DNA of 64,000 nucleotides from Ignavibacteria bacterium (GTDB lineage Bacteria; Bacteroidota; Ignavibacteria; Tepidaquicellales; Tepidaquicellaceae): NCBI GenBank assembly GCA_019187405.1, contig JABAQZ010000017.1, positions 1 to 64,000 of the forward strand, read 5' to 3'. Shown piece by piece: positions 28,205 to 37,398 of this stretch (position 1 is its first letter; each line of letters starts with the position of its first letter). The notes under the pieces were generated by a model. It saw only the letters and a program-made list of their open reading frames with translations, ran no database searches and was not told where the DNA came from. The position numbers and the translations under genes were made by a program.

Positions 28205-28873
28205 TTAAGATATAAATTTACCTTCGTCCCATTCCACGCCTTGAGGGAATAATTTATCTTTCCGCTTTTTCATTTCTTCCGCAATCAAAGCGCTGTCGCC
28301 TCCAAGTTCTTCAAGCCGCGCAATGATGTTTATGTAACTTTTTTCATCCCTGTTTTGGCTGAGCTTGAAAACATTTTCCATTTCGGTTACTTCAATTTCA
28401 AATGCGACAATTGCCGGAAGCATTTTATTGATAAATTCATCGGGAAGATTGTCATAGAAAGTCGGAGATTCTGAATTTCCATTTTCAAATCTCAATGTAA
28501 GTTTTCTTAATAAGGCTCGTAATTCATTTTCTTCCTTAAAGCGAATATTACCTTTCAGGTGAACGCTCATGTAATTCCATGTCGAACCTATATGTGGATT
28601 TGAATACCACGAAGCACTTACATAAGCATTTGGTCCTGTAAAGACAGCAAGCGCTTGAGGGTTTTCAAGAAACGCCTTGTAATGATCCGTATTCTTCATG
28701 ATGTGTGCATGTAAAATCAAAACTTCGTTATTTTCTTCAACAAGCATAGGAACTTGTGTCGCAACCTGCCTTCCGTCATTAAAACTTCCCGTTAGAAGAG
28801 CGAATGGATGTTTATGCAAAAACTGAAGAAGTATATGCTTGTCATTCTCTTTGAAATAAGAAAGATTATACAT
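28205..28873 (-). CDS. FMN-binding PaiB-family protein
   Basis: A 222-residue protein of the PaiB family (split-barrel flavin-binding fold). Recognisable blocks are HPFALLTG at residues 22-29, ATQVPMLVEE, LHAHIMKNTDHYKAF, and the signature AYVSASWYSNPHIGSTWNYMSVH. In Bacillus PaiB is a negative regulator of sporulation/degradative enzymes; elsewhere its role is not settled. It is 35 bp upstream of the DUF1801 gene in the same direction. Confidence 0.85.
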   Translation of the reverse strand: MYNLSYFKENDKHILLQFLHKHPFALLTGSFNDGRQVATQVPMLVEENNEVLILHAHIMKNTDHYKAFLENPQALAVFTGPNAYVSASWYSNPHIGSTWNYMSVHLKGNIRFKEENELRALLRKLTLRFENGNSESPTFYDNLPDEFINKMLPAIVAFEIEVTEMENVFKLSQNRDEKSYINIIARLEELGGDSALIAEEMKKRKDKLFPQGVEWDEGKFIS

Positions 28874-28965
28874 TATAAAAATATAAAAAAATTATTTAGT
28901 ATTAAAATTCAGTAAACTTTAACCGGAATAATTAACCGGAAATAAAATTTACAAAGTTTAATAAA

Positions 28966-30171
28966 TTAATTATTAGAATTTTTTTTCGTGCTCAAAATTA
29001 AACATAAAATACCAATTGCCATGAAAAAGCTGCCAATAGAAAGCGCAGCAGGATTATAATAAATTGTCAAACCAATAAATAAGAGTAACAGTTCAGTACT
29101 TATAAATCCTGAAAACAAAAATATATTTCCGGTCATATTAAATCTGTTTAAGTTTAACCATTTCTGTTCAATCATCATAGCCAAAAACAGAAACGAAATT
29201 ACGCCTATCATGCTTAAATGAATGTAAGCAATGACAATAGATTTATTATTGAATGCATAATCTTTAAAAACAGGAAATACAGAAAGGAATTGCAAAGTGA
29301 CTTTTAGGAAAAAAGATAATAGGAAAGTAATAAGGAGAATGCGGAACCAGATGCTTTTTTTATTTAATACCGCAAAGAGACAGCCATAAAATGATTTTAG
29401 AAAATAAAATAATGCCAGTAACTGTAAAGCTGCCGAAATATATGCCGGAAGAAGAATGTAATTTGAAAAACTCATTCCAAGCATTGAAAGCGATATTGCT
29501 GGTATCACTGAAATTGTAAATAAAAAATAAAATCTGACAGCATAAATTCTTTTATAAAACCCACTGTTGTTTTCAAGAAATTTATAGAATAATCCCAATG
29601 CAACAAAGAGAAACCATCCATTGTACTGAAGATGAAGAAAAGTATATACAAGCGCATTATAAATTTCCGAACCATTAAGCCCCTTCGATGATATTATGCC
29701 TATACCAATTGGCATGAGAGTTGACAACAATCCCAGCCAGAGTCCGGTTTTGATGAAAAGCAGAGAAACAGGTTTCACATTATCATTCAGAAAATGTTTT
29801 GTGTCTCTGAAAAAGCTGTATATAAAAAGATAATTAAGTAACTGGAACAATGTCAAAAAAATAATGGAATATAAGCCGTATCCTTGCATTGAGAAGGTTA
29901 TCAAGATTCCGATTATCACTACGGTAGTCAGATTAAACTGCAGCAGATAACGCCTTTTCTTAATTTGAGATTTATCTAAATATGAATCAATCAGTATAAG
30001 CATCATCAGAGTATAAACCCAGCCCTGAAATGCAACGTGTGAGTGAGCATGTACAAGGTTTTGGAATTCAAACGGTATCGTAATTAAAAAAGCCGAACGA
30101 AGCAATGTTCCGATGAGTGCGACAATTAAAAGAAAAATGAGACTGATTTTAGATTTCGCATGCAGCATCAA
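28966..30171 (-). CDS. Polytopic membrane protein, heme-copper-oxidase-like histidines
   Basis: A 401-residue protein with about twelve hydrophobic helices and almost no soluble part. Histidines fall inside helices in patterns like those of heme-copper oxidase subunit I: VHAHSHVAFQGWVY near residues 39-52, FLHLQYNGWFLF near 178-189, and AYIHLSMIGVISFLF near 319-333. Full subunit-I sequence signatures (copper-B HPE-VY, GHPEV) are absent, so it is not a regular oxidase. Similar uncharacterised proteins occur in Bacteroidetes. Possible roles are heme binding or nitric-oxide chemistry, both inferred. Confidence 0.5.
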   Translation of the reverse strand: MMLHAKSKISLIFLLIVALIGTLLRSAFLITIPFEFQNLVHAHSHVAFQGWVYTLMMLILIDSYLDKSQIKKRRYLLQFNLTTVVIIGILITFSMQGYGLYSIIFLTLFQLLNYLFIYSFFRDTKHFLNDNVKPVSLLFIKTGLWLGLLSTLMPIGIGIISSKGLNGSEIYNALVYTFLHLQYNGWFLFVALGLFYKFLENNSGFYKRIYAVRFYFLFTISVIPAISLSMLGMSFSNYILLPAYISAALQLLALFYFLKSFYGCLFAVLNKKSIWFRILLITFLLSFFLKVTLQFLSVFPVFKDYAFNNKSIVIAYIHLSMIGVISFLFLAMMIEQKWLNLNRFNMTGNIFLFSGFISTELLLLFIGLTIYYNPAALSIGSFFMAIGILCLILSTKKNSNN

Positions 30172-30409
30172 GGTTAATCAGTGAAGTTAGTTTGTAATCT
30201 CAGAATTCTTAAATGAGTAAAATCATACAATGCCAGTCCTTTTTCACTCCAGCGGATTGTTTCATCTCTTGTTTTCTTTGCTTCTGTCAATTGTTTAAGC
30301 CGGTCAGTTTTTCTTAATGAATATAGAATATTTATTTTATTTCTTCTTTCAAGATTGAAAACATTAAGGAATATTTTCAGTTTAATTTTTCGAACATGGC
30401 AGTTTTCTA

Positions 30410-32050
30410 AATCACGGATTACCCGGATTAAAGGATTACACAGAATTTATATATAAGAAAATATTAGTTAAAGAATACACAAAGAAACAATTTACAATCA
30501 ATCATCCGTGAAATCATTTAATCCACTTAATCCGTGATTCAGACATTTTCAGACAAATAAAGGATTAACAAAGAAACATTCTTACAAACTATCCTCCGTG
30601 AAATCATTTAAACCGCTTAATCCGTGATTCAGACATTTTCAGACAAATAAAGAATACACAAAGAAACAATTTACAATCAATCATCCGTGAAATCATTTAA
30701 TCCGCTTAATCTGTGATTCAGACAAATAAAGAATTACACAGAATTTATACATAAGAAAATATTAGTTAAAGAATACACAAAGAAACAATTTACAATCAAT
30801 CATCCGTGAAATCATTTAATCCACTTAATCCGTGATTCAGACATTTTCAGACAAATAAAGAATTACACAGAATTTATACATAAGAAAATATTAGTTAAAG
30901 AATACACAAAGAAACAATTTACAATAAATCATCCGTGAAATCATTTAATCCGAATAATCCGTGATTCAGACATTTCCAGACAAATAAAGAATACACAAAG
31001 ACACAATTTGCAATCAATAATCCGTGAAATCATTTAATCCGCTTAATCCGTGATTCAGACATTTTCAGACAAATAAAGAATACACAAAGAAATAATTTAC
31101 AATCAATAATCCGTGAAATCATTTAATCCACTTAATCTGTGATTCAGACATTTTCAGACAAATAAAGGATTACACAAAGAAATAATTTACAATCAATAAT
31201 CCGTGAAATCATTTAATCCGCTTAATCCGTGATTCAGACATTATCAGACAAATAAAGAATACACAAAGAAACAATTTACAATCAATCCTCCGTGAAATCA
31301 TTTAATCCGCTTAATCCGTGATTCAGACATTTTCAGACAAATAAAGGATTACACAAAGAAATAATTTACAATCAATAATCCGTGAAATCATTTAATCCGC
31401 TTAATCTGTGATTCAGACATTTTCAGACAAATAAAGGATTACACAAAGAAATAATTTACAATCAATAATCCGTGAAATCATTTAATCCGCTTAATCCGTG
31501 ATTCAGACATTTTCAGACAAATAAAGAATACACAAAGAAACAATTTACAATCAATAATCCGTGAAATCATTTAAACCGCTTAATCCGTGATTCAGACATT
31601 TTCAGACAAATAAAGGATTACACAAAGAAATAATTTACAATCAATAATCCGTGAAATCATTTAATCCGCTTAATCCGTGATTCAGACATTTTCAGACAAA
31701 TAAAGAATACACAAAGAAACAATTTACAATCAATAATCCGTGAAATCATTTAAACCGCTTAATCTGTGATTCAGACATTTTCAGACAAATAAAGGATTAC
31801 ACAAAGAAATAATTTACAATCAATCATCCGTGAAATCATTTAATCCGCTTAATCCGTGATTCAGACATTTTCAGACAAATAAAGGATTAACAAAGAAACA
31901 TTCTTACAAACTATCATCCGTGAAATCATTTAATCCGCTTAATCTGTGATTCAGACATTTTCAGACACATAAAGGATTAACAAAGAAACATTCTTACAAA
32001 CTATCATCCGTGAAATCATTTAATCCGAATAATCCGTGATTAAGACATTT
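30410..32050. repeat. Tandem array, 17 units of about 90 bp
   Basis: The word CCGTGAAATCA recurs at 30506, 30596, 30685, 30803, 30932, 31022, 31111, 31201, 31290, 31380, 31470, 31559, 31649, 31738, 31829, 31918 and 32009. Fourteen of the sixteen intervals are 89-91 bp; the two longer ones (118 and 129 bp) contain an extra ATAAGAAAATATTAGTTAAA segment. Each unit holds the direct sub-repeat TTAATCCG and GTGATTCAGACA. Two subtypes (GGATTACACAAAGAAATAA and GAATACACAAAGAAACAA) often alternate, giving a partial 179-bp higher-order period. The left edge (30413-30440) carries the same motif inverted (ATCACGGATTACCCGGATT). No ORF runs through it. Confidence 0.9.
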
Positions 32051-32079
32051 TCAAATTATCTGAAATATTAATCAGACTT

Positions 32080-32991
32080 TCAGTCGTGCTGCGAATGTTC
32101 CATGATTTTAAACAAATGTAATACATACGGAAATAGCGCATCCATACTTTCAGCAGCTCCACGTGTAGAACCCGGTAATGCAAGGATAAGCGTGTTACCT
32201 ATTAAACCACCGACACTTCTCGATAGCATTGAATATGGTGTATGATCCTGACCGAATTTTCTGGCAGCTTCGCCAATCCCCGGAATTTCACGTTCAAGCA
32301 TCGGTCGAATTGCTTCAGGGGTTATATCCCTTGATGACAAACCTGTACCTCCGGTCAAAATTATTAAATCAGTTTTTTGATCAAACAACAACTTAACTTT
32401 ATCCTGAATAACTTTTTTTTCATCGGGAATGACGAAGTAATCTTTTACTTCGACCTTTGATTTCTCGAGTTTACTTATAATTGCTTTACCTGCAGAATCT
32501 TGTTTTTTGCCTGACGAAATGCTGTCGGAACAAACTATCACTGCTGCTTTCAGTGATCTTGATAGTTTATCGGTGTATTGTGATTTGCCGCCTTTCTTTT
32601 TTAACAGCTTAATGCTTCTGATTTCAATACCTTTGTCAATTGGTTTAAGCATATCATAAATTGTAAGCGCTGCAACCGAAGCGCCATGCATGGCTTCTAC
32701 CTCCACTCCGGTACGGTAAATAGTATGCACTTCGGTTTCAATTACAATTTCCAATCCGTTAATGGTAAAATTTATGGATGCAAATTCCACCGGTAAGGGA
32801 TGACAATCCGGAATCATATCGCTGGTTTTTTTAATGCCAAATAAACCTGCTACACGGCTTGCTTCAAGTACGTCACCTTTTGGAACAGTTTTATTTTTTA
32901 CGGCTTCAATGGTTTTCTCCAGGCTTACGCTTACAATTGCTTGTGCAATGGCGATTCGGTGAGTCTTAATTTTGTTTGTTATATCTATCAT
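32080..32991 (-). CDS. moaCB: MoaC-MoaB fusion (cyclic pyranopterin monophosphate synthase / MPT adenylyltransferase)
   Basis: A 303-residue two-domain enzyme. Residues 1-150 are MoaC ([32 protein letters not shown]) making cyclic pyranopterin monophosphate with MoaA. Residues 155-300 are MogA/MoaB ([45 protein letters not shown]) adenylylating molybdopterin. MoaC-MoaB fusions are known in Bacteroidetes. It is last in the Moco gene run, 6 bp after moaE, with the tandem repeat array just downstream. Confidence 0.92.
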   Translation of the reverse strand: MIDITNKIKTHRIAIAQAIVSVSLEKTIEAVKNKTVPKGDVLEASRVAGLFGIKKTSDMIPDCHPLPVEFASINFTINGLEIVIETEVHTIYRTGVEVEAMHGASVAALTIYDMLKPIDKGIEIRSIKLLKKKGGKSQYTDKLSRSLKAAVIVCSDSISSGKKQDSAGKAIISKLEKSKVEVKDYFVIPDEKKVIQDKVKLLFDQKTDLIILTGGTGLSSRDITPEAIRPMLEREIPGIGEAARKFGQDHTPYSMLSRSVGGLIGNTLILALPGSTRGAAESMDALFPYVLHLFKIMEHSQHD

Positions 32992-32997
32992 ATTACT

Positions 32998-33441
32998 TTA
33001 GTCATTTTTTTTCCATTGAGAATTATTATTGTCCATTAATTCTTTTCCCCAGACAGGAACTTCTTTTTTAATCCTTTCTACAATCATTTCACATGCATCA
33101 ATGGCATCTTTGCGATGCACGGCAGAAGTGAAAACGAATAAACTGATTTCTCCGGCTTTTACCAATCCTAAGCTGTGATAAATATGCATGCAGATAATCG
33201 AATGACTTTCAAAAGCATCTTCTCTGATTTCAAGAAACTTTTCTTCTGCCATTTCGCGGTATGCAGTGTATTCAATGGCAATTACATTCTGACCGTCAAT
33301 TTTGTCATCGCGCACCTGCCCAAGAAACAAGCTGTGTGCTCCAATATTTTTTTTGCTGCTATGTTTTGAAATTGAATCTGCAATAAAAGCCGGAGAAATA
33401 GCTCCGTCAACGAAGACTTTATGTGATTTTTTTTCTGACAT
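32998..33441 (-). CDS. moaE: Molybdopterin synthase large subunit MoaE
   Basis: A 147-residue catalytic subunit transferring sulfur from MoaD thiocarboxylate to precursor Z. Key stretches are SLFLGQVRDD, IEYTAYREMAEEKF, and the active-site lysine region AVHRKDAIDACEMIVERIKKEVPVWGKE. I use the ATG at 33441; the longer reading to 33525 would lie inside moeB and adds residues outside the family. The moeB stop is at 33443-33445, one base away. Confidence 0.92.
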   Translation of the reverse strand: MSEKKSHKVFVDGAISPAFIADSISKHSSKKNIGAHSLFLGQVRDDKIDGQNVIAIEYTAYREMAEEKFLEIREDAFESHSIICMHIYHSLGLVKAGEISLFVFTSAVHRKDAIDACEMIVERIKKEVPVWGKELMDNNNSQWKKND

Positions 33442-33442
33442 A

Positions 33443-34576
33443 TTACACAGGATTATTTTGATTATGTTTTTTCCATTCACTAATACCTCCCTGAAGACTG
33501 TATGCTTTACATTCCGGAAATTCATCTTTAATCAACTTGACAGCAGTAAGACTTCGCTTACCGGTTTGACAAATTACAACAATAGTATTATTGGTATTTA
33601 ATTTTGAAAGAGATTCTTTAAATCTGCTCAATGGTATTTTTATACAGGAAAATTCTGTCGAGTCTGTTAACTCTTCTATTTCTCTGACATCAATAATATT
33701 TATGTCATCATTTTTTCGCAGAATGTCAAATTCTTCTAATGTAATTTCATGATGTTTATATACTTCGCCGCAAAACCATTCGTAATCATAATTATTAAAT
33801 TCAGATTTTGTCTTTGGAAATTTGATTCTTTTGGATTTTAAAGGAGATATAGTAATTTCATAATAAAAATTATTCAACACATTATATGATACAATGATAT
33901 TACGCAAGGGGCTGCCTATACCTGTGATAATTTTAATTGCTTCAGCTGCCTGCATTGTTCCAATGATTCCCGGCAACACACCCAGTACTCCGTTTTCATT
34001 ACACGAAGGCACTGAGTTTGGCTGCGGCGGCTGCGGATATAAATCACGGTAATTTGCTGCAATACCATTATTTTTATCGACCAAATTAAAAACTCCAACC
34101 TGTCCTTCAAAACCAAGTACTGCGCCATATACCAATGGTTTATTAAGTAAAACACAAGCGTCATTAATCATATATCGAGAGGAAAAATTATCTGTTCCAT
34201 CAATAACCACATCAAATGCATTGATTAACTCAAGTGCATTCGCGGAAGACAGTTTTATTTTATATACATCGAATTTTATTTCCGGATTAAGGGAGCTTAA
34301 TTTTATTGAAGCAACTTCAGCTTTAAATTTCCCAATATCATCCATTCCAAAAAGCGGCTGTCGATGTAAATTGGTTAATTCCACTTTGTCAAAATCAATG
34401 ATGCCTATTGTTCCCACACCGGCTGCCGATAGATATTGCAGCACCGGACAGCCCAAGCCTCCGGCTCCAACTACAAGGACTTTTGAACGGATCAATTTTT
34501 CCTGACCTTCAATGCCAAATTCTTTCAGCGCAGTCTGACGCCGGTATCTCAATAATTTAGTAGTTGTTTGTTTCAT
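33443..34576 (-). CDS. moeB: MoeB/ThiF adenylyltransferase fused to rhodanese
   Basis: A 377-residue protein that adenylates the MoaD C-terminus. The E1-like domain has GAGGLGCPVLQYLSAAGVG (residues 37-55), then IDFDKVELTNLHRQ and GTDNFSSRYMIND. The C-terminal rhodanese domain (about 285-370) has IIDVRE and the catalytic Cys in VVICQTGKRS. The zinc cysteine pairs seen in E. coli MoeB are missing (NYRDLYP where CxxC would lie). It lies 10 bp after moaD. The rhodanese may provide the sulfur for thiocarboxylation. Confidence 0.92.
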   Translation of the reverse strand: MKQTTTKLLRYRRQTALKEFGIEGQEKLIRSKVLVVGAGGLGCPVLQYLSAAGVGTIGIIDFDKVELTNLHRQPLFGMDDIGKFKAEVASIKLSSLNPEIKFDVYKIKLSSANALELINAFDVVIDGTDNFSSRYMINDACVLLNKPLVYGAVLGFEGQVGVFNLVDKNNGIAANYRDLYPQPPQPNSVPSCNENGVLGVLPGIIGTMQAAEAIKIITGIGSPLRNIIVSYNVLNNFYYEITISPLKSKRIKFPKTKSEFNNYDYEWFCGEVYKHHEITLEEFDILRKNDDINIIDVREIEELTDSTEFSCIKIPLSRFKESLSKLNTNNTIVVICQTGKRSLTAVKLIKDEFPECKAYSLQGGISEWKKHNQNNPV

Positions 34577-34586
34577 ACTTTACAAT

Positions 34587-34820
34587 TTATCCTCCGGAAA
34601 ATGGCGGAAGTAATGCTACAACATCCTTGTCGTTTAATTCCGAATTGTCACTTATCAATTTTTTGTTTACAGCTATGGCAAATTCAATCGATTGTAACCG
34701 AGGATAAGATTTTTCTAAAAGAACACGCAATTCACCGGTATCTTTTACATAAGGAACGCTCCAGTTTGTTTTACCTGTAATCTCGGCAACCTGTCCAAAG
34801 GCAAGAATATTAATTTCCAT
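34587..34820 (-). CDS. moaD: Molybdopterin synthase sulfur carrier MoaD
   Basis: A 77-residue ubiquitin-like protein ending in PPFSGG, the Gly-Gly tail that is thiocarboxylated. The core reads INILAFGQVAEITG at the N-terminus and VAVNKKLISDNSELNDKDVVALLPP at the end. It overlaps mobA by 11 bp and precedes moeB. Confidence 0.93.
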   Translation of the reverse strand: MEINILAFGQVAEITGKTNWSVPYVKDTGELRVLLEKSYPRLQSIEFAIAVNKKLISDNSELNDKDVVALLPPFSGG

Positions 34821-35409
34821 AATTCGATTGTTTTAAAATTGCATTATAGTCGTTTTTGTCATTGATGTTTGTAAAAAGCAGATCATTAAACAATTCATTA
34901 TTATCAACATTTATTTTCTTTAGTTTAAAATGCAAAATCATTTCCTGCAATTTAACAATTCCTTGCTCGATAAGTTTCGCCCAGTTATCCAAACAATCCT
35001 TTGAATATATGCCAAATAAAGTCTGAACTTTACCATTATGCACCGGAAGAGTTATTTGAAAATCTTCTGCCTGTCGCAACATAAACTCAATGGAATCGGG
35101 AGTTACAAACGGCATATCACAACTCACAATAAAGCTTCTGTTTATCTGCATGTCGCTCATTGCGGCATGAATTCCTCCCGCTGGTCCAATATCTTTTATT
35201 ATATCACCAATTACTTTTAATCCAAATTTTTCATATTCAATATCATTTGAAACAATTATTACATTTCCCATCAAAGGTGTAGTTTGCTCTATGATGTGTT
35301 GAATAATCGCCTTTCCCTTTAACATCATTAATCCTTTATCCATGCCCATTCTTGTACTTTTACCGCCTGCAAGAATATATCCGTTCATTTTTTCATTTTT
35401 ATAATCCAT
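34810..35409 (-). CDS. mobA: Molybdenum cofactor guanylyltransferase
   Basis: A 199-residue nucleotidyltransferase joining GMP to molybdopterin to make the MGD form used by NarG. Signature LAGGKSTRMGMDKGLM (about residues 13-28), IGDIIKDIGPAGGIHAAM, and FIVSCDMPFVTPD with the metal Asp. No mobB is present. It sits 3 bp after the TauE-like gene. Confidence 0.92.
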   Translation of the reverse strand: MDYKNEKMNGYILAGGKSTRMGMDKGLMMLKGKAIIQHIIEQTTPLMGNVIIVSNDIEYEKFGLKVIGDIIKDIGPAGGIHAAMSDMQINRSFIVSCDMPFVTPDSIEFMLRQAEDFQITLPVHNGKVQTLFGIYSKDCLDNWAKLIEQGIVKLQEMILHFKLKKINVDNNELFNDLLFTNINDKNDYNAILKQSNYGN

Positions 35410-35412
35410 TTA

Positions 35413-36165
35413 TCATGTAAATAATAACTTAACGGATGCTATCAATAAAACAAATGCAAGTACTTTTCTTAAAAAGGAACTGTTAAATTTTATCGCACCG
35501 GTGTATGAACCTGCAAGTCCGCCCGCAAAAGCAACTACTATCAACAAAACCATATCTGAACTAAAATGAAAACTTTTTGTGAACAATCCTGCAAGACCTG
35601 ATAATGAATTTACAAAAATAAACAAAGCTGAAACCGATGCTGTCTGTTTCATATTTCCCCAATGAAGCAGCAATATTACGGGACTCAAAATAATTCCACC
35701 GCCAATCCCAATCATTCCCGAAAGAAAACCGATAATGCCCCCGATTATCAAAGAAGCCAAAATGTTTTGTCTCCTGATATTTGCTTCATCATTAAATTTA
35801 AATCCGACAAGTCTTATTACCGAAAAGAGAAGAAGAATCCCTAATATTGTTTTATACAATTTAGCATCAACTACTACCAAGCCTCCAATGAATGCAGCAG
35901 GAATAGATGTAATTGCAAATGGCCAGAATAATTTCCAATTAAAATGACCGCCCCTGTAATATTGCAGAAAAGCCGTGAGTGAAACAAAAATATTCAACAG
36001 CAAAGCTGTGGGTCTCATTGTTTCAGGTGTAAATGAAAACAATGCCATCAATGCAAGGTAACCGCTTGCGCCGCCATGTCCCACTGAGGAATACAGCGCT
36101 GCAACCAAAAATAACAACAAATAAAAAATAATCCCCGAATTGAAAATTTCCTGTATAACTTCCAT
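35413..36165 (-). CDS. TauE/SafE-family anion exporter
   Basis: A 250-residue membrane protein with about eight helices and the two TauE/SafE repeats: SVGHGGASGYLALMAL near residues 26-41 and GMIGIGGGIILSPVILLL near 147-164. Members export sulfite, sulfoacetate or other anions. Inside the Moco cluster it may handle a sulfur or oxyanion species, or molybdate, but this is inference from position only. Confidence 0.8.
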   Translation of the reverse strand: MEVIQEIFNSGIIFYLLLFLVAALYSSVGHGGASGYLALMALFSFTPETMRPTALLLNIFVSLTAFLQYYRGGHFNWKLFWPFAITSIPAAFIGGLVVVDAKLYKTILGILLLFSVIRLVGFKFNDEANIRRQNILASLIIGGIIGFLSGMIGIGGGIILSPVILLLHWGNMKQTASVSALFIFVNSLSGLAGLFTKSFHFSSDMVLLIVVAFAGGLAGSYTGAIKFNSSFLRKVLAFVLLIASVKLLFT

Positions 36166-36202
36166 GCAATTACATTTAGTTGAGATTGTTAAAATAAATA
36201 TT

Positions 36203-37378
36203 TTAAATTATCATGAGGACAGGTACAATATCTCCTTTGTGAAATTGTTCTTTGTCTTCATCAAGTTCAATAATGCAATCTGCATCAGCAAATGAATTCA
36301 TCATATAACTTTCCTGATTATTTAAAATTGATACAGCCTCGGCTGTTGACTTTCCTTTCAAAAAATATGTCAATTTCGGTTTCTTTAAATAATCTTCAGC
36401 CAAAGGCAGTTTCGTTTTTTTGAAATATTCTCTTTTTGTGAAACTGCCGATTGCATTGACAATATATTTGTAAAAGCAGGTAAGCGCCGATGCCGGATTT
36501 CCCGGAAGTCCGAAAACTAAAGTATTATGGTGTCTGCCGAAATAAAAAGGTTTACCCGGCTTTTGTTTTACTTTATGAAAAATTTTTGTTACTTCGCATT
36601 TTTCAAGTGCTGAAAATACAAAATCATAATCTCCCACCGATACGCCGCCGGTTAAAATTATTATGTCCGAATTCAATTGTCTTGTAACTGCGTTCATTAT
36701 TTGCATTTCGTCATCATCAGTTACCTCAACGGAAACCGGTGAAATGTATAGCTGCTCTAATGCAGCCACAAGTCCATACGAGTTTGATTCATAAATTTTT
36801 CCTTTCGTTACTTCCTGACCTGGTTTTATAAGCTCTTTTCCGGTTACTATTATGCTTATGCAAGGCTTTGAAAATACCTTCACAAGATCTATCCCTAAAC
36901 TTGCCAAAAATGAAACAGAAGCCGGAGAGAGAAAATGATTACTGCTTAAAACATTATTTCCTTTTTTTGTCTGTGATGCTTTAAGCCGCACATTCTTTCC
37001 TTTACTGATCATTTTATCTTCAATATGAACGTGCATATTGTTTAATGTGGTCAATTCCTGTATTACGACTGTATCTGTACCAGCAGGTAATTCAGCTCCG
37101 GTAAATATTCGAACAGCTTCATTTGATTTAATTTCCTGATTCAAAAATTCACCTGCCTGCACTTCGCCGGTTACCTGCAAGTCCGATTGACCATCCCATC
37201 CATCGAATGAAAAAGCATATCCATCCATTGCTGACTGGTCATAAGGCGGCGAATCTATTGGCGCTTTGATTTGCTCAGCTAATACATATCCACCTGCCTT
37301 ATGCAGAGGCAGCAGTTCAATTTTTTCCGCTGAGCAATTATCAAGTATTAGTTTTTCAGCTTCATGTATATTTATCAT
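36203..37378 (-). CDS. moeA: Molybdopterin molybdenumtransferase
   Basis: A 391-residue enzyme inserting molybdate into adenylylated molybdopterin. Signatures: PIDSPPYDQSAMDGYAF (about residues 40-56), RIFTGAELPAGTDTVV, KGKIYESNSYGL, TGGVSVGDYDF and FGLPGNPASALTCF. Domain order is normal and the length is slightly short of the 400-residue average. It lies 38 bp upstream of the TauE gene. Confidence 0.93.
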   Translation of the reverse strand: MINIHEAEKLILDNCSAEKIELLPLHKAGGYVLAEQIKAPIDSPPYDQSAMDGYAFSFDGWDGQSDLQVTGEVQAGEFLNQEIKSNEAVRIFTGAELPAGTDTVVIQELTTLNNMHVHIEDKMISKGKNVRLKASQTKKGNNVLSSNHFLSPASVSFLASLGIDLVKVFSKPCISIIVTGKELIKPGQEVTKGKIYESNSYGLVAALEQLYISPVSVEVTDDDEMQIMNAVTRQLNSDIIILTGGVSVGDYDFVFSALEKCEVTKIFHKVKQKPGKPFYFGRHHNTLVFGLPGNPASALTCFYKYIVNAIGSFTKREYFKKTKLPLAEDYLKKPKLTYFLKGKSTAEAVSILNNQESYMMNSFADADCIIELDEDKEQFHKGDIVPVLMII

Positions 37379-37398
37379 TTCAAAAATTTTCTCCTTTG

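Noticed and set aside
30410-32050. CRISPR array
   Set aside because: The whole 90-bp unit is conserved, including the part that would be spacer; no cas genes are near.
33442-33525. N-terminal extension of moaE
   Set aside because: It lies inside the moeB coding region and is foreign to the family; the ATG at 33441 fits.
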